Source of the DNA: Burkholderiales bacterium
GTDB lineage: Bacteria > Pseudomonadota > Gammaproteobacteria > Burkholderiales > Burkholderiaceae_D
Direction of reading: 5' to 3'
Assembly (NCBI GenBank): GCA_016197345.1
Contig: JACPVY010000546.1
Coordinates: forward strand, 1-5,394
DNA length: 5,394 nt
Position 1 is the first letter of the stretch, and the number at the start of each line of letters is the position of its first letter. The notes below the pieces were generated by a model. The model made no database searches and was not told where the DNA came from. It saw only the letters and a list, made by a program, of their open reading frames with translations. The translations under genes were made by a program, and so were the position numbers. Below, piece by piece: positions 1 to 5,322 of the stretch.

Positions 1-1120
1 GGATTAATTTGCCATTGATACGCACTTGATCGGTGGACAAAATGCGTTGACCGATATGTGCTGGCTCGCCATTGACTGAAACCCGACCAGCGACAATCAA
101 CTCTTCCATGTCACGACGCGAGCCTAAGCCCGCTTCTGCCAACACTTTGTGCAGTTTTGGTGCATCGTCTTCTGCCGTCAATTCGCGTTTTTGTTTACCT
201 TCGCGTCCTTTGTCTTCCGTCATCGCGCTATCAAAGGCATCCGAAGTGACAAAGGAAAACACGGCATCAGCATCCATCTTGCCGCCGCGTTTTTGCCCAG
301 CTTCATTGCTGCGCGCCGGACGCTCAGGACGACCTTCGCTACGACCAGCATTGCGCCCACCTTTTGCGTTAGGGGCAGTCTTACCAAATTTACCGTTGCG
401 CGGTGTGCGCTCTGCGCCCTCCACTACCGCACCTGGCGCGTCAGGATTAGCACGCGGCGCACGTTCATTGCGCTCGCCCCGCTCATTGCGTGGACGACGC
501 TGCCCACCCTCGCCCTCAGCACGCGCAGCCCGTGGCGGCCGACTTTCTTGCGCCGTCACCACACCCTCACCGCTCGCGCTAGGCGCATCTGCTACCACCT
601 CACCCCGAACCCGTTGCCCACTCGCTTGACGAGCACCCGCATTGCGACGCCCTTTTTGCTCACGACGCTCTGTCCGCTCAACGCGTTCATTGCGCGCCGG
701 CGTTTCAGGCGAGACCTCTGGCGCCACAACAACCGCTGCCACAACTGGTGCTGCCACCACTTCCACCGGCGCAGTTGCCGCCGCTGGCGCTTTGGCGCGC
801 GCCCGACGCGGCGCAGGTGCCGCTTCTTCGGTTACAGCCTCGACAGCCACCACCTTAGCAGCACGCGGTTTGCGCACCGGTTTTGCAGGTGCGGCCTCGT
901 CGACAATAACTGGCGCATCGGTGGCAATCTCAGCCTTGGTGCGACGCGCACGCTTGGGTTTAGCCTCCGCACTAGCGTCGGCACTGACTGCGGCGGCAGT
1001 CACATTTACTACGGGTTCAGCCGCTGGCACGGCTTTGCTACGCCGACGCGGTTTGGGCGCGTCTGGCGTGCTTTCGGTGGTTTGGGTAACCATAGAGTCT
1101 TGAGGGGAAGATGGATTCAT
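1..1120 (-). CDS. rluB: 23S rRNA pseudouridine synthase RluB, N-terminal part (runs off left edge)
   Basis: RluB-type enzymes convert a uridine of 23S rRNA (U2605 in E. coli) to pseudouridine. About 373 codons are visible without a stop. Residues 1-320 are a low-complexity Ala/Pro/Arg/Glu-rich extension with R-N-E-R and E-R-R runs, predicted disordered and possibly RNA-binding. Residues from about 321 form an S4 RNA-binding domain: it begins [20 protein letters not shown] and continues with a typical [17 protein letters not shown] segment. The catalytic domain with its GRLD motif lies beyond position 1 and is not seen. The start at 1120 is the first ATG after scpB and lies 14 bases past its stop; the Shine-Dalgarno is weak (AAAGCGA). 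A second in-frame ATG at 1093 is possible. The short gap and shared strand suggest co-transcription with scpB. The S4 identity is clear. RluB rather than RsuA or RluE/RluF is inferred from the scpB neighbour and the extension. Confidence 0.9.
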   Translation of the reverse strand, partial: MNPSSPQDSMVTQTTESTPDAPKPRRRSKAVPAAEPVVNVTAAAVSADASAEAKPKRARRTKAEIATDAPVIVDEAAPAKPVRKPRAAKVVAVEAVTEEAAPAPRRARAKAPAAATAPVEVVAAPVVAAVVVAPEVSPETPARNERVERTERREQKGRRNAGARQASGQRVRGEVVADAPSASGEGVVTAQESRPPRAARAEGEGGQRRPRNERGERNERAPRANPDAPGAVVEGAERTPRNGKFGKTAPNAKGGRNAGRSEGRPERPARSNEAGQKRGGKMDADAVFSFVTSDAFDSAMTEDKGREGKQKRELTAEDDAPKLHKVLAEAGLGSRRDMEELIVAGRVSVNGEPAHIGQRILSTDQVRINGKLI

Positions 1121-1134
1121 TATTCGCTTTGTAC

Positions 1135-1857
1135 TTAATTACCAGCATCATCGGAAAGTTGCTGGCTTCTAGGAGAAGCTTCAGTCTCTGAAGCAGATTG
1201 GTCCGTGACGGCAATCTCAGGCTTAGCCTGTTCTGTGTTGGCGTCACGCTCGGCTGCAGCTTCGAGGTTTTCCTGTAGGCTGTCAGCTTGCATTTCCAGC
1301 AGAGTCTCTGCTGGCACATCGTTTTTTGTTACTTGTTGCAGCGGCGGCAATTGCGATAAAGACGACAAGCCAAGATCATCCAAAAATTGCTTGGTTGTCG
1401 CTAGCAAAGCTGGGCGACCAACTACATCTCTATGCCCGACTTCCTCGATCCAACCGCGCTCTTCTAGCATCTTAATCGTCTGCGAATTCACCACCACCCC
1501 ACGAATCTCTTCGATGTCGCCGCGCGTCACTGGCTGCCGATAAGCGATGATCGCCAAGGTCTCTAGCGTAGCGCGCGAATATCTTGGCGGTTTTTCTGGA
1601 TGCAAACGATCTAAATACTGCTTCATTTCGGGTCGGCTTTGAAAACGCCAGCCAGTCGATAAATTGACGATTTCCACCCCTTTATCGGCCCAATCGCGGC
1701 GCAATTCTTCTAGCATCCACTTGATTGAATCCGGCCCAATGCCACCACTACTCACACCATTTTCCATAAACAGCTTACGTAGCGTATGCAAAGACAATGG
1801 CTCTTGCGCACATAGCAAGGCCGTTTCGAGGACTTTTTTAGCCTCAGCAGTTTTCAT
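1135..1857 (-). CDS. scpB: SMC-Scp complex subunit ScpB (segregation and condensation protein B)
   Basis: ScpB is the winged-helix kleisin-associated subunit of the bacterial SMC-ScpA condensin, which compacts and helps segregate the chromosome in the cytoplasm. The product is 240 residues. The first winged-helix domain covers about residues 1-85 ([20 protein letters not shown] near the start). The second covers about 92-165 and carries the family hallmark [20 protein letters not shown] at 102-121 and [19 protein letters not shown] at 146-164. Residues after about 175 are an acidic, Gln/Glu-rich, probably disordered tail, longer than in the shortest homologues. The start ATG at 1857 is preceded by a weak purine-rich GAGTGA. 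rluB follows 14 bases downstream, a pairing I recall as common in betaproteobacteria. No scpA reading frame lies directly upstream, so the kleisin partner must be encoded elsewhere. No strong sigma-70 promoter was recognised upstream. Confidence 0.95.
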   Translation of the reverse strand: MKTAEAKKVLETALLCAQEPLSLHTLRKLFMENGVSSGGIGPDSIKWMLEELRRDWADKGVEIVNLSTGWRFQSRPEMKQYLDRLHPEKPPRYSRATLETLAIIAYRQPVTRGDIEEIRGVVVNSQTIKMLEERGWIEEVGHRDVVGRPALLATTKQFLDDLGLSSLSQLPPLQQVTKNDVPAETLLEMQADSLQENLEAAAERDANTEQAKPEIAVTDQSASETEASPRSQQLSDDAGN

Positions 1858-1885
1858 TCGTCACTCAAACTTATTGAAAAAATCG

Positions 1886-1903
1886 CGAATCATTCACGAA
1901 TCA
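1886..1903. repeat. Direct repeat CGAATCA, 11-bp period, upstream of scpB
   Basis: CGAATCA occurs at 1886-1892 and again at 1897-1903, one helical turn apart. The first copy overlaps the 9-bp palindrome GAATCATTC (1887-1895). The pair lies 29-46 bases upstream of the scpB start codon, where a promoter or operator would be expected. No regulator is recognised, and chance is possible at this length. Confidence 0.3.
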
Positions 1904-1911
1904 AAAGAGAA

Positions 1912-1932
1912 GGGGACACGAGATGGGGACAC
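1912..1932. repeat. Direct repeat GGGGACAC, 13-bp period
   Basis: GGGGACAC is seen at 1912-1919 and 1925-1932, separated by GAGAT. The pair also holds a small dyad, ACGAG with CTCGT (1918-1922 and 1932-1936). GGGGACA-type motifs often flank REP-associated (IS200-like) transposase genes in proteobacteria, but no transposase frame is present here. It may be a remnant of such an element or chance. Confidence 0.35.
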
Positions 1933-1994
1933 TCGTTCGTCCATGACTGCAACACAACACAAAAGTTGGGCAACATGGCGCACATTGCAATTCA

Positions 1995-2020
1995 CTTGCA
2001 AGAACAAATTGTTCGGCAAG
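1995..2020. promoter_or_regulatory. 26-bp dyad, possible operator
   Basis: Two nested inverted repeats share one centre at 2008. The inner pair is GAACAA (2002-2007) with TTGTTC (2009-2014), separated by one base. The outer pair is CTTGC (1995-1999) with GCAAG (2016-2020). Eleven base pairs around a one-base centre is typical of a DNA operator for a dimeric repressor rather than an RNA hairpin. It lies about 140 bases upstream of scpB. The inner part resembles the GAAC-N4-GTTC SOS box but with a five-base spacer, so LexA is not claimed. A smaller palindrome, AACATGTT, follows at 2032-2039. Confidence 0.4.
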
Positions 2021-2080
2021 GAATGATATTGAACATGTTGCCGTGTATTCTACTTCGACTTTCGTGGGATAAAATTTACC

Positions 2081-2205
2081 CGCAGGGCGATGCGGACGTG
2101 CCGCTTACCAACACTGACACAGGGTCAAGGTGGCAGGTGCTTTCATGAGCGGGACTTGCAACGTGGGAATTCAGTGCTTCTTTGAGGAAGTTCGCCAGCG
2201 CTGCG
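2081..2205. other. Candidate branched structured RNA, family unknown
   Basis: Four consecutive helices fit together without conflict. The closing stem pairs CGCAG-GGCGA (2081-2090) with TCGCC (2192-2196) and CTGCG (2201-2205), leaving a 4-base bulge. Hairpin A is GCGG/CCGC (2092-2104). Stem B is CACTGA (2112-2117) with TCAGTG (2171-2176). Hairpin C is CTTC/GAAG (2177-2190). This resembles a multibranch junction. The helices exist on either strand, so direction is undetermined. No promoter or terminator was firmly placed and no known family (6S, 4.5S, tmRNA, riboswitch) was recognised. Short helices of this kind can arise by chance. Confidence 0.2.
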
Positions 2206-2233
2206 ATTACTAGGTACGCCTCGTGAGCCAATA

Positions 2234-2309
2234 GTGAAATGTACTTGCATTTAAAACTAGGATTTATTCAAGTTTTCTACAACTGAATGATGCAAGAAAA
2301 ATATTTCAC
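2234..2309. repeat. Three-tier nested inverted repeat, 76 bp
   Basis: Three perfect inverted pairs are nested in order. They are GTGAAAT (2234-2240) with ATTTCAC (2303-2309), CTTGCAT (2244-2250) with ATGCAAG (2290-2296), and AAAACT (2253-2258) with AGTTTT (2271-2276) around a 12-base loop. That is 20 base pairs in an otherwise AT-rich, non-coding stretch. It could be a long stem in a transcript reading through from glk, a small untranslated RNA, or a decayed miniature inverted-repeat element. No target-site duplication is visible at its edges. Confidence 0.4.
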
Positions 2310-2397
2310 CAAGGATAAAACAGGCAATTGCGCGTATTGTACTCGAATCTTGCAGCAGCGACATATTTTTTTGCGCATTTTTTACGCACGACAATCC

Positions 2398-2423
2398 GCC
2401 GCGCCAAACTAGGGTGGCGCGGC
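2398..2423 (-). terminator. GC-rich hairpin downstream of glk, no U-tract
   Basis: A perfect 9-bp inverted repeat, GCCGCGCCA (2398-2406) and TGGCGCGGC (2415-2423), encloses an 8-base loop. It starts 70 bases past the glk stop and is the strongest stem there, so it probably marks the 3' end of the glk transcript or protects it. Neither strand has an adjacent T-run, so this is not a classical intrinsic terminator. Confidence 0.45.
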
Positions 2424-2444
2424 AAATCAATTTACACAAATGGC

Positions 2445-2463
2445 AGCGCTGGTGAATAGCGCT
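2445..2463 (-). terminator. Small hairpin just after glk
   Basis: AGCGCT (2445-2450) and AGCGCT (2458-2463) form a 6-bp stem with a 7-base loop, 30 bases past the glk stop codon. Together with the hairpin at 2398-2423 it forms a tandem stem arrangement in the glk 3' untranslated region. There is no U-tract, so it may serve in RNA stability or weak termination. Confidence 0.3.
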
Positions 2464-2493
2464 TGAATGGTTAAATAGATAAAACTTCGGAAA

Positions 2494-3561
2494 TTATTCT
2501 AATTCTTCGGCAAGCATCGCCGACACCCCCAAAAATGCGGGATATTGCGCGGTAATAACAAATGTTGGCACTTGCGCTAAATAACTGGAAAAGCGCCCTT
2601 TTTGTTCAAAGCGCTTGCGGAACGAGGACTGAAAAAAACGTTCACCCAAACGTGGCACAATTCCGCCACCGATATACAGCCCGCCAACCGTCCCCAGTGT
2701 GATAGCAATATTGCCAGCGATAGTGCCTAACATAGCGCAAAAGACTTCTATCGTTTCATCGCATATTGCGCATTCACCAGCCTGTGCGCGACGCGAAATC
2801 TCTGGCGCGCTCAAGTTTTCACTCGCAACACCATCGATCGCCGCCAACGCGCGATAAATTAATTCCAAGCCCACACCTGATAGCAAACGTTCGGCAGAGA
2901 CGTGCTCAAACTCTTGCCAAGCGAAACGCAAAATCGCCACTTCACGCTCATTCGATGGCGCAAACGTCACATGCCCGCCTTCGCTTTGCAAGGCGATCCA
3001 ATGCCGCCCCGCGGGCACCATGCCCGACACCCCAAGGCCTGTGCCAGCACCGATCAAGCCCAGCACACCACCAGCACGCGCAACACCACCGCCCACCTGC
3101 TGTTTTTGCTCCGGCGCCAAATGTGGCAAGGCCCGTGCCAAGGCGGTGAAATCATTCACCACTAATAGCGTGCTAAACCCCATTTCCTTTTTCAATTCAG
3201 CGACCGAAAACGCCCAGTGATGGTTGGTCATTTGCACCCAATCGCCATCGACTGGATTGGCAATCGCAATTGCGGCATGGCGAATCGCTAGGCTAGTCTT
3301 ACCTTCGGCAACTTGCGCCAGATAAGCACGCATCGCTTCGGCGAGGCTAGCATAGGCAGCGCAAGGCAAGACGATGACAGATTCAAATTGCCCACTTGCG
3401 GCCTCGAGCGCAAAGCGTGCATTGGTGCCGCCGACATCGGCCAATAAGCGCGGCCCATCGCTATATAAACCTGCGTTAACTAAACCTGCGCTAACACCTT
3501 GCATCGTCTCATCCGCACTTTCGCTCACACTAGCGTTCGCATCCAAAGTTATAGTTGTCAT
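2494..3561 (-). CDS. glk: Glucokinase (proteobacterial ROK-independent type)
   Basis: This cytoplasmic enzyme phosphorylates glucose with ATP to glucose 6-phosphate, feeding glycolysis or the Entner-Doudoroff and pentose phosphate routes. Family motifs are all present in the 355-residue frame: phosphate loop LLADVGGTNARFALE (39-53), VVNDF with Asn136 and catalytic Asp137, GAGTGLG (171-177), EGGH with Glu194 and His197, HVSAER with Glu224, and GGGIVPR (298-304). The C-terminal KGRFSSYLAQVPTFVI resembles E. coli Glk. The E. coli enzyme is 321 residues, so residues 1-35 here are extra. The ATG at 3561 has no clear Shine-Dalgarno, whereas an in-frame ATG at 3504 has GGATGAG just upstream and gives 336 residues; that start may be the true one. 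The gene diverges from a glucose-type ABC binding protein, indicating a sugar uptake module. Two HexR-like dyads lie between them. Confidence 0.96.
   Translation of the reverse strand: MTTITLDANASVSESADETMQGVSAGLVNAGLYSDGPRLLADVGGTNARFALEAASGQFESVIVLPCAAYASLAEAMRAYLAQVAEGKTSLAIRHAAIAIANPVDGDWVQMTNHHWAFSVAELKKEMGFSTLLVVNDFTALARALPHLAPEQKQQVGGGVARAGGVLGLIGAGTGLGVSGMVPAGRHWIALQSEGGHVTFAPSNEREVAILRFAWQEFEHVSAERLLSGVGLELIYRALAAIDGVASENLSAPEISRRAQAGECAICDETIEVFCAMLGTIAGNIAITLGTVGGLYIGGGIVPRLGERFFQSSFRKRFEQKGRFSSYLAQVPTFVITAQYPAFLGVSAMLAEELE
3466..3495 (-). repeat. 15-bp tandem duplication near the 5' end of glk
   Basis: TAAACCTGCGTTAAC (3466-3480) is followed at once by TAAACCTGCGCTAAC (3481-3495), with one mismatch. 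In the glk frame this gives VSAGL then VNAGL at residues 23-32. It lies outside the conserved fold, upstream of the phosphate loop, and looks like a recent slippage duplication in a tolerant N-terminal tail. Confidence 0.85.
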
Positions 3562-3572
3562 GATGTTGTCAT
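3558..3572 (-). other. Four-codon upstream ORF overlapping the annotated glk start
   Basis: On the minus strand an ATG at 3572 opens ATG ACA ACA TCA TGA, whose stop overlaps the glk ATG at 3561 as ATGA. The octamer ATGACAAC is repeated, 11 bases apart. Neither ATG has a good Shine-Dalgarno. It may couple translation, or may simply show that the true start is the downstream ATG at 3504. Confidence 0.25.
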
Positions 3573-3715
3573 TATTAAAGTCGATAAAAGTCTATGCATT
3601 TGTGCTACTCATACGTCATTGCCGTTTCTTCTACATCTATGCATGGCTAAATATCTAGGGGGGGGTAACACTACGCCATGCCAATGGAGTAAAACAACGC
3701 ACTTGGCCCTAACTC

Positions 3716-3762
3716 GATCAGATCACCTAAGATCAACCAAGCAAAGCCACAAACACACGATC
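3716..3762. repeat. Cluster of four GATC sites
   Basis: GATC occurs at 3716, 3721, 3731 and 3759, three of them as GATCA. Random sequence would give about one per 256 bases. If the host has Dam methylase, the cluster could make the divergent region methylation-sensitive. This is an inference from spacing only. Confidence 0.3.
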
Positions 3763-3765
3763 TGC

Positions 3766-3791
3766 GGGCGCTAGCACTGGTTGTAGCGCCC
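3766..3791. repeat. Perfect 8-bp GC-rich inverted repeat between divergent genes
   Basis: GGGCGCTA (3766-3773) and TAGCGCCC (3784-3791) flank a 10-base loop. There is no T-run on either side. Because both neighbouring genes are transcribed away from this point, a terminator is not expected. It may be an operator, or a leader hairpin if glk is transcribed from a promoter beyond 3791. Confidence 0.5.
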
Positions 3792-3814
3792 AAGAAATCT
3801 GTTTCAGCCTGCAG

Positions 3815-3829
3815 TTTACACTAAGTAAA
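3815..3829. promoter_or_regulatory. Weak dyad TTTAC-N5-GTAAA
   Basis: TTTAC (3815-3819) and GTAAA (3825-3829) form a perfect 5-bp dyad centred at 3822, about two helical turns from the HexR-like dyad at 3844. It matches the HexR consensus poorly, so it may be a different or accessory site, or chance. Confidence 0.25.
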
Positions 3830-3835
3830 TTCAAA

Positions 3836-3852
3836 ATGTAGTATTACGACAA
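3836..3852. promoter_or_regulatory. HexR-like operator 1
   Basis: ATGTAGTATTACGACAA is an imperfect palindrome centred at 3844; seven of the eight inner base pairs match. Against the proteobacterial HexR consensus I recall (TGTARTWWWAYTACA), 14 of 15 positions fit. HexR is an RpiR-family repressor released by the Entner-Doudoroff intermediate KDPG, and typically controls glucose catabolism genes including glk. Its position between glk and a glucose transporter fits. The hexR gene is not in this window, and another RpiR-type regulator could bind. Confidence 0.5.
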
Positions 3853-3858
3853 AATCTA

Positions 3859-3887
3859 TTGCAATTTTAACGTAGTTTGACTACCAT
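3859..3887 (+). promoter_or_regulatory. Candidate sigma-70 promoter for the sugar ABC operon
   Basis: TTGCAA (3859-3864) as -35 and TACCAT (3882-3887) as -10 are 17 bases apart, each matching four of six consensus bases. A transcript would start near 3894 and carry a leader of about 160 bases. The element sits between and over the two HexR-like dyads, as expected of a repressed promoter. An alternative weak -10 (TAAATA at 3983) has no good -35. Confidence 0.35.
3872..3884. promoter_or_regulatory. HexR-like operator 2 overlapping the promoter
   Basis: GTAGT (3872-3876) and ACTAC (3880-3884) form a perfect 5-bp dyad with a 3-base centre. Aligned with operator 1 it shares the GTAGT half and the AC-AC pattern of the other half, and 12 of 15 HexR consensus positions fit. 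Its centre (3878) is 34 bp from that of operator 1. It covers the spacer and first bases of the proposed -10, so binding would block transcription. Confidence 0.45.
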
Positions 3888-3995
3888 AGCTTCACTGCAA
3901 CACAAAAAACCTGCAGGCGTTAAAAAAGCTAGCGTCAAATTGATGCCAGCCAAGGATTGCAGACCCAGCTCAAGCTAGGCTGTAAATAAATAAAC

Positions 3996-4018
3996 TACTT
4001 CGTGCGATAGCCGAAGTA
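3996..4018 (+). promoter_or_regulatory. Leader hairpin upstream of the binding-protein gene
   Basis: TACTTCG (3996-4002) and CGAAGTA (4012-4018) form a perfect 7-bp stem with a 9-base loop. It ends 22 bases before the Shine-Dalgarno, leaving that free. It could stabilise the mRNA or be an operator. No U-tract follows, so attenuation is unlikely. Confidence 0.4.
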
Positions 4019-4040
4019 CCCTTTGCGTGTTCACATAATC

Positions 4041-4045
4041 AGGAG
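4041..4045 (+). promoter_or_regulatory. Ribosome binding site that fixes the binding-protein start
   Basis: AGGAG lies 7 bases before the ATG at 4053. The same frame is open from a TTG at 4023, but that codon has no Shine-Dalgarno and would put ten residues before the signal peptide. The ATG at 4053 is therefore chosen. Confidence 0.9.
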
Positions 4046-4052
4046 TTTGGAG

Positions 4053-5294
4053 ATGAAATTGAAATCTATCGTTTTGGCGACCAGCGTTGTTCTTGCCAGC
4101 AATGCCTTCGCAGCTGACGTCGAAGTGTTGCATTACTGGACTTCGGGCGGCGAAGCAAAATCGGTTGCCGAACTGAAAAAGATCATGCAAGCCAAGGGCT
4201 TTGGCTGGAAAGATTTTGCCGTTGCAGGTGGCGCAGGTGAAAACGCCATGACGGCTGTGAAAGCACGCGTGATGTCGGGCAATGCTCCAACCGCCGCACA
4301 AATCAAAGGTCCATCGATTCAAGAATGGGGTGCAGAAGGCACCTTGGCCAATATTGATGAAGCAGCAAAAGATGGCAAATGGGATGCGATTTTGCCGAAA
4401 GTCGTTTCCGACGTCATGAAATACAAAGGCCACTATGTCGCCGCACCAGTCAATGTGCATCGCGTGAACTGGGTCTGGGCAAATCCTGAAGTGTTGAAAA
4501 AAGCAGGCGTAGATGGCGTACCAACGACTTGGGATGCATTCTTCGTCGCTGCTGACAAAATCCAAAAATCTGGTGCGATTGCGATTGCGCACGGCGGTCA
4601 ACCATGGCAAGACGCGACCATTTTTGAATCGGTCGTATTGGGCGTAGGCGGCGCGCAATTCTATGACAAATCCTTGGTGAAACTCGACCAAGCCAGCTTG
4701 ACCAGCCCAACCATGGTCAAAGTGTTTGACACCATGGCCAAAATCAAAACCTACATCGACAAAGACGCTGCTGGCCGCGAATGGAATCTCGCCACCGCAA
4801 TGGTGATCAATGGCAAAGCAGGTTTCCAATTCATGGGCGACTGGGCGAAAGGTGAATTTACCGCCGCCGGCAAAGTACCAGGCAAAGATTTCTTGTGTGC
4901 AGCAGCACCTGGCACCGAAAAATCCTACACCTTCAACATCGATTCTTTTGCGATGTTCAATCAAAAAGCCGCTGACGCTAAAAAAGGTCAGTTAGCCTTG
5001 GCCACCAGCATCATGAGCCCAGAATTTCAAGAAGTCTTCAACTTGAACAAAGGTTCTATCCCTGTGCGCCCAGACGTGCCACGCGGCAAGTTTGATGCTT
5101 GCGCGACCAAATCGATGGATGACATGGCCGCTAGCAGCAAAGCTGGCTCGCTCGAACCATCGTTCGCCCACGGTATGGCAGTTCACTCTGCGACCCAAGG
5201 CGCAATCACCGACGTCATCGCTAAGTTCATGAATTCCAACATGAGCTCGAAAGATGCCGTCGCTGCGCTAGCAAAAGCAGCGAAGACCAAGTAA
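4053..5294 (+). CDS. gtsA: Periplasmic sugar (probably glucose/mannose) ABC transporter substrate-binding protein, GtsA-like
   Basis: This soluble periplasmic receptor binds a monosaccharide and delivers it to a CUT1-type ABC importer. Of its 413 residues, 1-20 are a Sec signal peptide (KLK, hydrophobic core, A-F-A before Ala21). The mature start VEVLHYWTSGGEAKS matches the WWTSGGE region of Pseudomonas GtsA glucose-binding proteins, whose aromatic residues line the sugar pocket. Also shared are AGGAGENAMTAVKARVMSGN, AAQIKGPSIQEWG, HGGQPWQDATIFE and a C-terminal EPSFAHGMAVHSATQGAITD. Length is usual for the SBP_bac_1 family. Two cysteines (282 and 350) could form a disulphide after export. 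The strong ribosome site suggests high expression. The divergent glk supports glucose as ligand; mannose or another hexose is not excluded. Permease and ATPase genes are expected to follow beyond the right edge. Confidence 0.93.
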   Translation: MKLKSIVLATSVVLASNAFAADVEVLHYWTSGGEAKSVAELKKIMQAKGFGWKDFAVAGGAGENAMTAVKARVMSGNAPTAAQIKGPSIQEWGAEGTLANIDEAAKDGKWDAILPKVVSDVMKYKGHYVAAPVNVHRVNWVWANPEVLKKAGVDGVPTTWDAFFVAADKIQKSGAIAIAHGGQPWQDATIFESVVLGVGGAQFYDKSLVKLDQASLTSPTMVKVFDTMAKIKTYIDKDAAGREWNLATAMVINGKAGFQFMGDWAKGEFTAAGKVPGKDFLCAAAPGTEKSYTFNIDSFAMFNQKAADAKKGQLALATSIMSPEFQEVFNLNKGSIPVRPDVPRGKFDACATKSMDDMAASSKAGSLEPSFAHGMAVHSATQGAITDVIAKFMNSNMSSKDAVAALAKAAKTK

Positions 5295-5322
5295 GCTGCA
5301 CGCTAAGCTTCTTGCACGCGCC

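Larger units (their letters stand above)
1858..2493. other. Intergenic stretch between scpB and glk without a convincing gene
   Basis: No protein gene is supported in these 636 bases. The two longest small frames, 60 residues each at 1966-2148 (+, TTG start) and 2257-2439 (-), lack a ribosome binding site and resemble no family I know. I saw no tRNA T-arm, 4.5S RNA core, tmRNA end or recognisable riboswitch core. What it does hold is listed separately: short direct repeats near scpB, a 26-bp palindrome, a possible branched RNA fold, a three-tier inverted repeat, and two hairpins behind glk. The scpB promoter should lie in its left part, but I could not place it with confidence. Confidence 0.6.
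3562..4052. promoter_or_regulatory. Divergent control region between glk and the sugar ABC operon
   Basis: These 491 bases separate two divergent genes and must hold both promoters. The glk-proximal half (3562-3765) holds a direct repeat TCTATGCAT (3591-3599 and 3636-3644), an 8-G run (3658-3665) and a GATC cluster, but no clear promoter. The transporter-proximal half carries several dyads, a plausible sigma-70 promoter and a leader hairpin, listed separately. No protein gene is supported in it. Confidence 0.8.

Noticed and set aside
149..1138. Long plus-strand frame of 329 residues (and others at 72-629 and 642-1103) opposite rluB
   Set aside because: These are antisense shadows of the Ala/Arg-rich rluB extension. 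Their composition is implausible (Arg, Thr, Cys runs), they have no ribosome site, and the minus frame continues into a clear S4 domain.
1966..2148. Plus-strand 60-residue frame starting at TTG
   Set aside because: No Shine-Dalgarno and no recognisable domain, and it overlaps dyads that suggest non-coding DNA.
2201..2211. CTGCGATTACTAG-like segment identical to part of the 16S rRNA complement
   Set aside because: The match is only about a dozen bases and the flanks do not align with 16S rRNA. Treated as chance.
2058..2230. 6S RNA
   Set aside because: The end-to-end closing stem and central bubble motifs of 6S RNA could not be recognised. A covariance-model search would decide.
2364..2383. 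T-runs on the plus strand as an intrinsic terminator
   Set aside because: No GC-rich stem precedes them on the plus strand, and no plus-strand gene ends here.
2257..2439. Minus-strand 60-residue frame downstream of glk
   Set aside because: No ribosome site or family resemblance, and it overlaps the glk 3' hairpin and the nested inverted repeat.
3803..3812. TTCAGCCTGC resembling a Neisserial DNA uptake sequence variant
   Set aside because: It is not an exact match to a DUS dialect I know and occurs once in 5.4 kb. Genome-wide counts would be needed.
3975..4964. Minus-strand frame of 329 residues opposite the binding-protein gene
   Set aside because: Rich in His, Phe and Cys, with no family motif, and overlapping a well-supported gene with signal peptide and ribosome site.
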